This document shows positions 16,793-25,103 of a DNA stretch of 64,000 bases, piece by piece (within the stretch, counting starts at the first letter, position 1; each line of letters starts with the position of its first letter). This DNA comes from Pseudomonas sp. 30_B (lineage in GTDB: Bacteria; Pseudomonadota; Gammaproteobacteria; Pseudomonadales; Pseudomonadaceae), in NCBI RefSeq assembly GCF_017491605.1, contig NZ_JAFGYY010000005.1, positions 124,001-188,000 of the forward strand. Direction: 5' to 3'. Below the pieces are notes generated by a model. It worked only from the letters and a program-made list of their open reading frames with translations. It was not told where the DNA came from and searched no databases. A program made the position numbers and the translations under genes.

Positions 16793-17611
16793 TCAGGCGG
16801 CCTGAACGCCGGTGCGGCGGTTCTGCAGGTAGCGGGAGGTGAACAGCAACGCCAGCGAGGCGCAGATGATCACCGTGGAGATGGCATTGATCTCCGGCGT
16901 GATGCCCCGGCGGATCGACGAGAAGATGTAGATCGGCAGCGTGGTCTCGGAGCCGGCGACGAAGAAGGCGATGATGAAATCGTCGAAGCTGAAGGTGAAC
17001 GCCAGCAGGAAGCCGGCGAGGATCGCCGGGGCGATCTGCGGCAGGGTCACGCGCCAGAAGGTGTCCAGCGGCGGCGCGTAGAGGTCTGCGGAGGCTTCCA
17101 GCAGCGACTTGTCCATCGCCTCGACCCGGGTGCGGACGATCACCATCACCAGCGCCATGGTGAACAGCGAGTGCGCCGCCATGACGGTGCCGAAGCCCAT
17201 GTTGAGTTTCGGCAGGCCGATGTCCAGCAGCGCCAGCAGCGGGTTGAGCACGTCGAACAGGGTGATGAAGGCGATCAGCGTGGCGATGCCGATGACGATG
17301 CCCGGCACGATGATCGCGCAGTAGGTCAGCGCGTCGAACAGCAGGCGCACGCGCTTGCCGACTCGCTGCAGGCCGAACACCGCGAGGGTGCCGAACAGGG
17401 TGGCGATCAGCGCCGAGCAGGTGGCGATCAGCGCGCTGTTGCCCAGGGCCTCCATGATGAACGGATTGCCGAAGGCGCGACCGAACCACTGCACCGAGCA
17501 GCACTGGAAGCTCAACCCGCTGCGCCCGGCGTTGAAGGCGAAGAGCATGATCAGCGCGATGGGCGCGTAGAGGAACAGGTAGACCGAGGTGGAATAACTG
17601 CGCAGCCACAT
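16793..17611 (-). CDS. Spermidine/putrescine-type ABC permease (PotC-like)
   Basis: Inner-membrane permease, 272 residues, six predicted membrane helices, with the cytoplasmic EAA loop EASADLYAPPLDTFWRVTLP that contacts the ATPase. The TM1 region LYAPIALIMLFAFNAGR is the PotC/PotI form. It starts 1 bp after the PotB-like stop (TGACATG), so coupling is certain. It forms the translocation pore with the gene at 17613-18524 for the substrate delivered by the 18652-19794 binding protein. Confidence 0.93.
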   Translation of the reverse strand: MWLRSYSTSVYLFLYAPIALIMLFAFNAGRSGLSFQCCSVQWFGRAFGNPFIMEALGNSALIATCSALIATLFGTLAVFGLQRVGKRVRLLFDALTYCAIIVPGIVIGIATLIAFITLFDVLNPLLALLDIGLPKLNMGFGTVMAAHSLFTMALVMVIVRTRVEAMDKSLLEASADLYAPPLDTFWRVTLPQIAPAILAGFLLAFTFSFDDFIIAFFVAGSETTLPIYIFSSIRRGITPEINAISTVIICASLALLFTSRYLQNRRTGVQAA

Positions 17612-17612
17612 G

Positions 17613-18524
17613 TCAGAGCACCCCGTCGTTGCGCGAGCCGCCGTAGCGGGCCACGAGTTTCAGGTAGACGCCGATGATCACCAGCATCATCGCCACCAGG
17701 GTCATCGCCACCGCGCTGCCGAATGCCCAGTTGCGCGATTGCAGAAACAGGTCGACCAGCGCGTTGCCGACGAAGAACACCTTGCCGCCACCGAGAATGG
17801 CCGGGATCAGGAACTCGCCCATGAGCAGGATGAACACCAGCATCACCCCGGTGATCACCCCAGGCGCGGACAGCGGCAGGGTGATCCGGCGGAAGGTCTC
17901 GAAGGCGCTCGCGCCGAGGTCGCCGGAGGCTTCCAGCAGGCGCTTGTCGAGCTTCTCCAGGGTCACGTAGATGGGGAACACCATCAGCGGCAGGTAGCCG
18001 TAGACGATGCCGATCAGCACCGCGTAGGGCGTGTTGATCAGGCGCACGTCGGCAATGCCGAAGGTCTCCAGCAGGGCCGGGATGCCGCGGCCGCTGAGCA
18101 GGAAGATCCAGGCGTAGGTGCGGATCAGGAAGCTGGTCCAGAACGGCACGATGACCAGCGTGAGCAGCAGCGACTTGTTGCGCCGCACCTTCACCGCCAA
18201 GAAGTAGGCCAGCGGGTAGGCCGCCAGCAGGCACGCCAGGGTGCCCAGCGGCGCCAGGGTCAGGGTGTTCCAGAAGGCCTGGGCGCGGGAGCCGAGGTTC
18301 AGGTAGTTCTCCAGCGTCAGCCCGCCGCCATAGCCGCCCACGGCGCTGCGCTCGCCGACGCTGAAGACCAGGATGATCACCAGCGGCATCAGGAGCAGCA
18401 GCAGGAACCACAGGGTGGACGGCAACAGCAGCAGGAGCGTGACGCGCCGGCCGAGGCTTTTCGCGCGCGAGACCGGGGGCGTCGCCCGGGTCTGCGGCAA
18501 CGGTGCGCTGACAGCGATGTTCAT
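17613..18524 (-). CDS. Spermidine/putrescine-type ABC permease (PotB-like)
   Basis: Inner-membrane permease, 303 residues. A hydrophobic first helix (LLLLLPSTLWFLLLLLMPLV) follows a short cytoplasmic N terminus; the EAA loop is EASGDLGASAFETFRRITLP; six membrane segments. VPFWTSFLIRTYAWIFLL is typical of PotB/PotH. ATG 18524 (MNIAV) is preferred to the ATG 18 nt upstream because AGGGA precedes it at usable spacing. A REPIN separates it from the binding-protein gene. Confidence 0.92.
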   Translation of the reverse strand: MNIAVSAPLPQTRATPPVSRAKSLGRRVTLLLLLPSTLWFLLLLLMPLVIILVFSVGERSAVGGYGGGLTLENYLNLGSRAQAFWNTLTLAPLGTLACLLAAYPLAYFLAVKVRRNKSLLLTLVIVPFWTSFLIRTYAWIFLLSGRGIPALLETFGIADVRLINTPYAVLIGIVYGYLPLMVFPIYVTLEKLDKRLLEASGDLGASAFETFRRITLPLSAPGVITGVMLVFILLMGEFLIPAILGGGKVFFVGNALVDLFLQSRNWAFGSAVAMTLVAMMLVIIGVYLKLVARYGGSRNDGVL

Positions 18525-18563
18525 GTTCGATTCCCTACGCATGGGATTGCACGGACCTTTTTT

Positions 18564-18641
18564 GTAGGAGCGAGCTTGCTCGCGAACGAGTCTCCCGGCA
18601 GCTCAGGTGCTGGGCAGGTTCGCGAGCAAGCTCGCTCCTAC
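18564..18641. repeat. REPIN inside the ABC transporter operon
   Basis: GTAGGAGCGAGCTTGCTCGC and its inverse GCGAGCAAGCTCGCTCCTAC about 35 bp apart, between the binding-protein and first permease genes. A transcript through it would fold a long hairpin, which in polyamine or maltose-type operons can protect the upstream mRNA and give excess binding protein (inference). Confidence 0.88.
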
Positions 18642-18651
18642 GAAGAGCCGA

Positions 18652-19794
18652 TCAGGCCGCCTTGAACCGCGCCATCAGTTCGGCGCGCGCCGGGCTGGTG
18701 AGGGTCGCCGCGGCGCCGAACTCCAGCGGCGCCAGGCGCTCGGCCGCCGGGTACATGATCGGGTCGTCGAGCATCTCCTTCGAGAGCAGCGCATCGACGC
18801 GCTTGTCGCCGCTCGGGTAGCCGTGGGAGAGCACCTCCAGCTTGTTGTGCTGCGGGTCGAGCAGGTAGTTGATGAACGCGTAGGCGGCATCGCGGTGCTC
18901 GGCGCTCTTGGGAATGGCGAAGAAGTCGCTCCAGATCTCGCCGCCTTCCTTGCCCAGCACGAAGGTCATCTCCGGGTTGTCGCGGTGCAGCTGGGAGGCA
19001 TCGCCGGTCCAGGCCATGGCCATCCAGGCGTCACCGTTGCGCAGCGAGGGCTGGATGTCGGAGTTGATCGCGAACAGGTGCGGCTTGGCCTGGATCAGCA
19101 GCTTCTCGGCCTCGGCCAGCTCCTTCGGGTCCAGCGAGTTGAAGCTGTAGCCGTAGTACTTGAGCGCATTGCCGATGGCGGTGAGCTGGTAGTCGTGGAC
19201 GATGGTGCGGCCCGAGGCGCTGGTCAGGGTCAGGTCCCAGAACTGCTTCCAGGAATCCGGGTTGCCCTTCACGTGGCTGGCGTCATAGACGATGCCGGTG
19301 GTGCCCCAGTTCTTCGGCACCGCGTAGACCTTGCCGTCCACCGTGCCCTGGGCCATGAAGCGTTCCTCGAAGGCCTTGGGGTCGAAGTTGGGAATGCGCG
19401 AGAGGTCCAGCGGTTCGATCAGGCCGAGCTGCACGTAGGTGCTGATGGTGTAGTTGGTCGGCACGAAGACGTCCCAGCCGCTGCCGCCGGCCTGCAGCTT
19501 GGCGAGCATCTCCTCGTTGGAGCCGAACACGTTCATCTGCACCCGCGCGCCGGTGGCCTTGGCGAAGGCATCGAAGTTCTCCTGGCTGTGGTAGTTCGGC
19601 CAGGTGGCCAGGGCCAGGCGGTCACCGATGTTGCTGCCCTCGGCCGCGTAGGCCTTGCCGCTCAGCAGACCGGGGGTGTTGGCAGCGACCACCGCCATCG
19701 CCAGCCCGAGGCCGGTCCTGCCGAGAAACTCGCGCCGCGTGATGGAGCCGTTTTCCCAGCTGCGCATCGTCTTGATGAAACTCTTCTTGTCCAT
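18652..19794 (-). CDS. Periplasmic polyamine-type binding protein (PotD-like), Tat signal
   Basis: Extracellular solute-binding protein, family 1 PotD/PotF type, 380 residues. The N terminus has a twin-arginine signal, SITRREFLGRTGLGLAMAVV, followed by an AYA-AEG cleavage region near residue 50. The mature part has LALATWPNYHSQENFDAF, GWDVFVPTNYTISTYVQ and VYAVPKNWGTTGIVYD, characteristic of polyamine and related amine binders. ATG 19794 has GGGAG 5 nt upstream, better than the GTG two codons earlier. Ligand unknown; spermidine, putrescine or another amine is likely. Confidence 0.92.
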   Translation of the reverse strand: MDKKSFIKTMRSWENGSITRREFLGRTGLGLAMAVVAANTPGLLSGKAYAAEGSNIGDRLALATWPNYHSQENFDAFAKATGARVQMNVFGSNEEMLAKLQAGGSGWDVFVPTNYTISTYVQLGLIEPLDLSRIPNFDPKAFEERFMAQGTVDGKVYAVPKNWGTTGIVYDASHVKGNPDSWKQFWDLTLTSASGRTIVHDYQLTAIGNALKYYGYSFNSLDPKELAEAEKLLIQAKPHLFAINSDIQPSLRNGDAWMAMAWTGDASQLHRDNPEMTFVLGKEGGEIWSDFFAIPKSAEHRDAAYAFINYLLDPQHNKLEVLSHGYPSGDKRVDALLSKEMLDDPIMYPAAERLAPLEFGAAATLTSPARAELMARFKAA

Positions 19795-19845
19795 CGTCAC
19801 TCCCCGCCTGTCTGCTGATTATTCGTCGTTAGGGTTGGATCGTTC

Positions 19846-20961
19846 TCAGAGCGCCATCGCCAGGGCGCTCGCCTGGTTCCAGCCGACCTGCACCGGCGCG
19901 CCATGCTCGAAGGCTTCCGCCTCGCCGCCCGCCTTGCGCGGCACGCGCACGCAGACGATGCCGAAGGCGTCGGTGCGCACGCGGTATTCGGTGAGGTTGC
20001 CCAGGTAGATGCGGTCTTCGACGCGGCCCTTCAGGCGCACGTCGCGCTGCAACTCGGAGTCGGCGGCGGCGATGCCGACCAGCTCCGGGCGCACCGCGAT
20101 GCAGCCCTCGGCCTGGGGTGCGAGCGAGGGGCCGGTGGGCGTCGCCGGGCTGCTCAGTTCCAGCCCGGCCGGGGTGCCGAGCACCACGCGGCCGGAATCG
20201 AGGCGGCGCACAGTGCCGGAGAACAGGTTGGACTCGCCGATGAAGTCGGCCACGTAGCGGCTCGCCGGGGTTTCGTAGAGCGCTTCGGGGGTGGCGGTCT
20301 GGATGATCAGGCCGTCCTTCATGATGCTGATGCTGTCGCTCATCGACAGCGCTTCTTCCTGGTCGTGGGTAACCAGCACGAAGGTGATGCCGACCTCGCG
20401 TTGCAGGCGCAGCAGTTCCGACTGCATCTCCTTGCGCAGCTTGCGGTCCAGCGCCGCCAGCGGCTCGTCGAGCAGCAGCACGGTGGGCTTGTTCACCAGC
20501 GCGCGGGCCAGCGCCACGCGTTGCTGCTGGCCGCCGGAAAGCTCGTGCGGCTTGCGTGTGCCGAAGCCGGAAAGGCGCACCATCTCCAGCGCCTCGTCGG
20601 CCATGCGGCGCTGCTGCGCGCGGTCCGGACGCGGTGTGCGGTAGCGCAGGCCATAGGCGATGTTCTCGGCCACCGTCAGGTGCGGGAACAGCGCGTAATG
20701 CTGGAACACCATGTTCACCGGGCGCTGGTGCGCCGGCACCCCGGCCACCGACTGGCCAGCCAGCAGCACTTCGCCTTCGCTGGGCTGCTCGAAGCCGGCG
20801 ATCATCCGCAGGGTGGTGGTCTTGCCGCAGCCGGAACTGCCGAGGAAGGAATGGAAGGCGCCGCGCTTCACCCGGAAGCTCAGCCCGTTGACCGCCGGCA
20901 CGCTGCCGTAGCGCTTGACCACGTTACGGAATTCGATATCGAAGTCCTGACCGCTCTCCAT
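19846..20961 (-). CDS. Spermidine/putrescine-type ABC ATPase (PotA-like)
   Basis: ATP-hydrolysing subunit of the importer, 371 residues. Walker A LGSSGCGKTT (~residues 41-50), Q-loop VFQHYALFP, signature LSGGQQQR, Walker B VLLLDEPLAALD and switch His in LVTHDQEEA are all intact. The C-terminal ~110 residues form a TOBE regulatory domain (EGCIAVRPELVGI ... GNLTEYRV). First gene of the five-gene operon; ATG 20961 has GGAG 7 nt upstream, preferred to the adjoining GTG. An inverted repeat at 21025-21040 lies about 65 bp upstream. Confidence 0.94.
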   Translation of the reverse strand: MESGQDFDIEFRNVVKRYGSVPAVNGLSFRVKRGAFHSFLGSSGCGKTTTLRMIAGFEQPSEGEVLLAGQSVAGVPAHQRPVNMVFQHYALFPHLTVAENIAYGLRYRTPRPDRAQQRRMADEALEMVRLSGFGTRKPHELSGGQQQRVALARALVNKPTVLLLDEPLAALDRKLRKEMQSELLRLQREVGITFVLVTHDQEEALSMSDSISIMKDGLIIQTATPEALYETPASRYVADFIGESNLFSGTVRRLDSGRVVLGTPAGLELSSPATPTGPSLAPQAEGCIAVRPELVGIAAADSELQRDVRLKGRVEDRIYLGNLTEYRVRTDAFGIVCVRVPRKAGGEAEAFEHGAPVQVGWNQASALAMAL

Positions 20962-21024
20962 CACCGCGCTCCCACTTTGTTCTTGTTGGGGCTCACGCTA
21001 GCAATGGGGGTTTCGGAGTGTATA

Positions 21025-21040
21025 TATCCCTCGGGGGATA
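21025..21040. promoter_or_regulatory. Inverted repeat, possible operator of the amine-transport operon
   Basis: TATCCC-TCGG-GGGATA, a perfect 6-bp dyad beside an AT-rich TATATA tract, about 65 bp before the ATPase start. The adjacent LuxR-type regulator is the natural candidate to bind it; that is inference. Confidence 0.5.
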
Positions 21041-21090
21041 GATGGCGGGATTGGGCTCCTCGCTACGCACTCGTGCAATGGGCTCTCCCT

Positions 21091-21317
21091 GTAGGAGCGC
21101 GCCATGCGCGCGATCGCGGGCATGGCCCGCTCCTACAACGGGCACCCCGAGCTGAGGGTAACTGTAGGAGCGAGCTTGCTCGCTCCTGCAAAAGAGATCC
21201 TCCGGCAGCTCCGGCGCTGAGCGGTCACGTAGGGCGCATAACGCCCCAGGCGTTATCCGCCGCGAGCGACGCAACCAGAGGCAACGGCGGATAACCGTGA
21301 ACGGTTATTCGCCCTAC
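21091..21317. repeat. REP cluster between LuxR gene and ABC operon
   Basis: The 355-bp gap holds a REPIN at 21091-21136, a compact REP hairpin at 21164-21188 (GTAGGAGCGAGCTTGCTCGC then CTCCTGC) and, at 21229-21317, two GTAGGGCGCATAAC-family repeats facing each other (GTAGGGCGCATAACGCC ... GGTTATTCGCCCTAC). The outer copy ends 3 bp from the LuxR stop. Confidence 0.85.
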
Positions 21318-21319
21318 CG

Positions 21320-22138
21320 TCAGCCCACCGCCCGCATCCCACCCGCCGCATCGCGCCCCGCCAGTTCGCGGATGAACAGCCCGAGCAGTTCCGACTGGCT
21401 GCCGATGCCGAGCTTGGCGTAGATGTTCTTGCGGTGGATCTTCACCGTGCCGGGGCTGATGTCCAGTTGCTCGGCCACCGAGGCGCTGGAGTGGCCGCGC
21501 AGCAGCAGCTGGACGATCTCCTGCTCGCGGGCGGTGAGCACCTGCGCGCCGAACTGGTCGAAGGCCTCGCGGATCTGGTAGTCCAGGTCCTGCTCCGGGC
21601 GCGGTTGCGCGCGGCGCAGTTCCCAGGCCTCGCGCACCACCTGCTCCACGACCGGCCGCGCGCACTCCAGCAGTTGCATCTCGTCGCGGCTGAAGGCCGG
21701 ACTGGAAGTCTTGCGCATCAGCGAGAGCACGGCGGTGGCGCCATCGGCGAGGTCGATGAAGAAGGCGATCTCCTCGGTCAGGCCGGTCTGCTGGTAATAC
21801 GTCTGGTAGTACTCGCCCAGGTAGAAGTGGTCCGGCGCGAACTGGCGCAGGCGCCACAGCCCCGGCGCCTGCTGGCGGGTGCAGGCGAGGTAAAAGGGAT
21901 CGAGCAGGTAGGGGCCGACCTGGTAGTCCTCGACATAGACATGACGGACATCGGCCGGGAAAGTGTCGAACAGGTCCAGCGGCCGGTGGTTGCCCTCGTA
22001 GACGAAGAGCACGAAGTTATCCACCGTGCAGACCTGCTGCAGCCACTGGCTGAGACCGAGCAGACGCGGACGACCGGGGGCCAGCGGGAGCAGATGGGCG
22101 ACTCCGCCGGTCCAGGCTTTGAGTTCCTTGTGGCGCAT
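21320..22138 (-). CDS. LuxR-family transcriptional regulator
   Basis: 272 residues. The C-terminal LuxR helix-turn-helix is LTAREQEIVQLLLRGHSSASVAEQLDISPGTVKIHRKNIYAKL in pattern (quoted key parts: LTAREQEIVQLLLRG and SPGTVKIHRKNI), about residues 200-250. The N-terminal ~190 residues show no receiver-domain Asp signature or autoinducer-domain signature, so the ligand or signal is unknown. ATG 22138 (MRHKELKAW) matches the family N terminus better than the longer open frame. It lies directly upstream of, and codirectional with, the amine-transport operon and probably controls it. Confidence 0.85.
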   Translation of the reverse strand: MRHKELKAWTGGVAHLLPLAPGRPRLLGLSQWLQQVCTVDNFVLFVYEGNHRPLDLFDTFPADVRHVYVEDYQVGPYLLDPFYLACTRQQAPGLWRLRQFAPDHFYLGEYYQTYYQQTGLTEEIAFFIDLADGATAVLSLMRKTSSPAFSRDEMQLLECARPVVEQVVREAWELRRAQPRPEQDLDYQIREAFDQFGAQVLTAREQEIVQLLLRGHSSASVAEQLDISPGTVKIHRKNIYAKLGIGSQSELLGLFIRELAGRDAAGGMRAVG

Positions 22139-22307
22139 GGGCTGTCGTTCTTGTTGTGTGCGCGATGGGCACACTATAGGCGTTCGGGATTCCACACGGA
22201 AATGCAGCTTTTGCGCCACACCCCGCAAAGCCCCGCCACGCCTGGCGACAGCAGCAGATTCAGCCTCCGGCGCGCACCGCGATGAGGCAGGCGCGCGCCT
22301 TGTCGGC

Positions 22308-23675
22308 TCAGGGGCGACGACCGCCCTTGCCGCCCGGCTTGCCAGAGGACGACTTGCCACCGGCAGGCTTGCCACCGAGACCGAAACCCGGCGCCTTGCG
22401 CACCGCCTTGACCTGCGGCTTGTCGTCCAGCAGCGAACCGAGGTGCACCTTGCCCGGCTTGCCTTCCGGCACCTTGGGTTGCTTGGGCTTCTTCGGCTTC
22501 TTCATGACCTGGCCGCCGGGTGCGGTGACGGGCACCCGGTGCTCCGCCTCGAAACCGTCTTCTTCCTTGCGCTGCAGGGTCTGGCCGATCAGCGTCTCGA
22601 TGGCCGCCAGCTGCTGCACTTCGTCGGCGCACACCAGCGAGATCGCCTGGCCGCTGGCGCCGGCGCGGCCGGTACGGCCGATGCGGTGCACGTAGTCTTC
22701 GGGGACGATGGGCAGGTCGAAGTTGACCACCAGCGGCATCTCCTCGATATCCAGGCCGCGTGCAGCGACATCGGTGGCGATGAGGAAGTCCACTTCGCCG
22801 GCCTTGAACCGCGCCAGGGCGCGCAGGCGTGCCGGCTGCGGCTTATCGCCATGGATGGAATCGGCGCGGATGCCCTCCTCCTGCAGCAGGCCGACCAGCT
22901 CTTCAACGCCCTTGCGGGTCTTGGCGAACACCAGCGCCTGGCGCCAGCCCTGCTCGCGCAGCAGGTGCAGGAACAGCTCGGCCTTGCGTTTCTTGTCCAC
23001 GGTGAGCAGGTGCTGCTTCACCGTTTTCGCCGCCGTGTTGCGCGGCGCCACGTCGATGGTCAACGGGTCGCGCAGCAGGGTGCGGGCCATCTGGCGGATG
23101 GCATCGGAGAAGGTCGCGGAGAACAGCAGGGTCTGCCGGCGCCTGGGCAGCGCGGCGAAGACTTCGTCCAGCTCACGGGCGAAACCGAGGTCGAGCATGC
23201 GGTCAGCCTCGTCCAGCACCAGGGCCTGCAGCTGGGTGAATTTCAGGGCGTTCTGCCGGTACAGGTCGAGCAGGCGGCCAGGGGTGGCAACCAGCACGTC
23301 GACGCCCTTGCGCAGCTTCATCATCTGCGGGTTGATGCTCACGCCGCCGTAGGCCACGGAGGTGCGCAGCGGTACGTGCTGGCCGTAGGCGCGGAAGCTC
23401 TCGTGCACCTGCTCGGCCAGCTCGCGGGTCGGCACCAGCACCAGCACGCGAATCGAGTTGGCGGCCACCTGCGGGCCTTCCTGCAGCAGCTTCTGCAGCA
23501 GCGGCAGGGCGAAACCGGCGGTCTTGCCGGTGCCGGTCTGGGCGGCGGCGAGCAGGTCGCGTCCCTTGAGCACGGCCGGGATGGCCTGGGCCTGCACCGC
23601 CGTCGGGTTCTGGTAGCCGAGCCCGTCGAGGGCGCGCAGGAGGGGGTCGATCAGGCCAAGGTTGGCGAAGGTCAT
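22308..23675 (-). CDS. rhlE: DEAD-box ATP-dependent RNA helicase RhlE
   Basis: RNA remodelling helicase, 455 residues. Q motif (FANLGLIDPLLRALDGLGY ... TAVQ), Walker A AAQTGTGKT, PTRELAEQ, LDEADRMLD (DEAD), SATFS, ATDVAARGLDIE and HRIGRTGRAG are all intact. The C-terminal ~70 residues are Lys/Gly/Pro-rich and disordered (KKPKKPKQPK, GGKSSSGKPGGKGG), a usual RhlE RNA-binding tail. ATG 23675 gives MTFANLGL; 12 upstream in-frame codons are not conserved in pattern. Confidence 0.96.
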   Translation of the reverse strand: MTFANLGLIDPLLRALDGLGYQNPTAVQAQAIPAVLKGRDLLAAAQTGTGKTAGFALPLLQKLLQEGPQVAANSIRVLVLVPTRELAEQVHESFRAYGQHVPLRTSVAYGGVSINPQMMKLRKGVDVLVATPGRLLDLYRQNALKFTQLQALVLDEADRMLDLGFARELDEVFAALPRRRQTLLFSATFSDAIRQMARTLLRDPLTIDVAPRNTAAKTVKQHLLTVDKKRKAELFLHLLREQGWRQALVFAKTRKGVEELVGLLQEEGIRADSIHGDKPQPARLRALARFKAGEVDFLIATDVAARGLDIEEMPLVVNFDLPIVPEDYVHRIGRTGRAGASGQAISLVCADEVQQLAAIETLIGQTLQRKEEDGFEAEHRVPVTAPGGQVMKKPKKPKQPKVPEGKPGKVHLGSLLDDKPQVKAVRKAPGFGLGGKPAGGKSSSGKPGGKGGRRP

Positions 23676-23725
23676 GGAGCGCTCGCAGAAACGATTCGGA
23701 ATGGGCGGCATTGTAGCCGCAAGGG

Positions 23726-24202
23726 TCAGGAACGCAGCAGCAGCGAGCCTTCGATGGGCACGTAGCGGCTGGCGGCGCGGATCAGCGCCTGGGCGGTGAG
23801 GCCCGGCACGCCGTAGGCGGTGGCGTCGGTGCCACCAGCGCGGACGCGGTCGAGCAGCAGGTCGAAATCGCCGTCGCCGGAGGCCAGGACGATCTCGTCG
23901 ACCTTGGGCGCGGCGTCGAGGATGTCGATGGTGATGCCCACGTCCCAGTCACCCTTGGCCGAGCCGTCGGCGCGCTGGATGTAGGGCTTGAGCTTCACGG
24001 TGAAGCCGAGCTTGCGCAGGATCTGCTGGAACTGCTGCTGCTTCGCGTCGCCCCGGTCGATGGCGTAGGCGTAGGCCTGGACGATGCTGCCCTGGGCGCT
24101 CAGCTCGGCCCACAGCGCGGCGTAGTTGAAGTGGCAGCCGTAGGCCTGACGCACGGTGTAGTAGAGGTTCTGCACGTCAGCGAACAGGGCGATGGTCTTC
24201 AA
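23726..24202 (-). CDS. NYN-domain (LabA/DUF88) putative ribonuclease
   Basis: 158-residue PIN-like NYN protein. The acidic residues of the fold are visible in LFADVQNLYY (Asp9, Asn12), GDWDVGITIDILD and VLASGDGDFDLLLDRV. Such proteins are predicted metal-dependent RNases; substrate is unknown. It lies 50 bp upstream of rhlE on the same strand, which suggests RNA metabolism, though cotranscription is not proven. Confidence 0.85.
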   Translation of the reverse strand: MKTIALFADVQNLYYTVRQAYGCHFNYAALWAELSAQGSIVQAYAYAIDRGDAKQQQFQQILRKLGFTVKLKPYIQRADGSAKGDWDVGITIDILDAAPKVDEIVLASGDGDFDLLLDRVRAGGTDATAYGVPGLTAQALIRAASRYVPIEGSLLLRS

Positions 24203-24279
24203 CGATGACTCCGGGACACGAACAGCGGGGGCGCATTATCGGCACAGCGCGCGGCCCCCGCCAGTCCCGGCGGGCGGGA

Positions 24280-24966
24280 TCAGCTGAACATGTCGCCGTC
24301 GTCGTCGAAGAAGCCGGAATCGCCGCCATCGTCGTAGTTGCCGCCATTGTCGGCGTAGCGATCGCCGCCACCCAGCGAGTCATCGAAGTTCGAGGGTTCC
24401 GGCTGCACCGGCTGCTCCTGGATCACTTCGACGATTTCCTGCGGCTGGTTGTGGTGGAACATGCTGGTCAGCAGGTCCGCCACCATCACGCCACCGGCCA
24501 CGCCGGCCGCGGTCTGCAGCGCGCCGCGCATGAAGCCGCCGCCCTGTGGGGCAGTCTGGGCGGGCGCGGAAGCAGGACGGAAATCATTGGGGTTGCTGGC
24601 GTAACTCGCATTGCCACCGGGCTGGGAGAAACGTGTCTGGCCCCAGCCGTCCGGGCGCTGCTGCGCTTGCGCGGGGCGCGGTTCCTGGCCCTGGCCGCCG
24701 CCGAACAGCCCGGCGAGGAAGCCGCCGCTGCTGGGGCGATTCTGCTGGACCTGGGCTTCGAGTTCCTTGACCCGCTGGTCCAGGCGCTTGATCGCCGCTT
24801 CCTGGATCAGCATCGCCTGGGCCATGTAGTACGGCGCCGCCGGCTGCTGCACCAGGTGCCGGTTGATCTGCGCCTCGGCCTGGGCATCGCGCGGCGCGGT
24901 CTGCGCCTCGGCATCGCGCAGGCGGGCGAACAGACCATCGATCAGGGATTGCTCTTCGGAATTCAT
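24280..24966 (-). CDS. DUF2076 family protein
   Basis: 228 residues. The N terminus, SEEQSLIDGLFARLRDAE, then a helical segment ending in EAAIKRLDQRVKELEAQVQQ (coiled coil, ~residues 50-75), is the DUF2076 signature. The middle is Gln/Gly/Pro-rich and a hydrophobic Gly-rich segment (FMRGALQTAAGVAGGVMVADLL) precedes a very acidic, Asp/Gly-rich C terminus (DDGGDSGFFDDDGDMFS). Known members are reported as periplasmic or envelope ligand-binding proteins; I cannot assign a role. GAGGCCTGCC serves as ribosome site for ATG 24966. Confidence 0.85.
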   Translation of the reverse strand: MNSEEQSLIDGLFARLRDAEAQTAPRDAQAEAQINRHLVQQPAAPYYMAQAMLIQEAAIKRLDQRVKELEAQVQQNRPSSGGFLAGLFGGGQGQEPRPAQAQQRPDGWGQTRFSQPGGNASYASNPNDFRPASAPAQTAPQGGGFMRGALQTAAGVAGGVMVADLLTSMFHHNQPQEIVEVIQEQPVQPEPSNFDDSLGGGDRYADNGGNYDDGGDSGFFDDDGDMFS

Positions 24967-25103
24967 GGCAGGCCTCGAGTGAGCGGGGTATGGAACAGAA
25001 GATTGGATCGGGACGGCAAAAAACAAGTTCCGCCGACTGAAATGTCCTACCTTCAACTGAAGGTTTGCTTAAGTTAGAGTCGAGGCCCGTCGATCCGTCT
25101 CCC

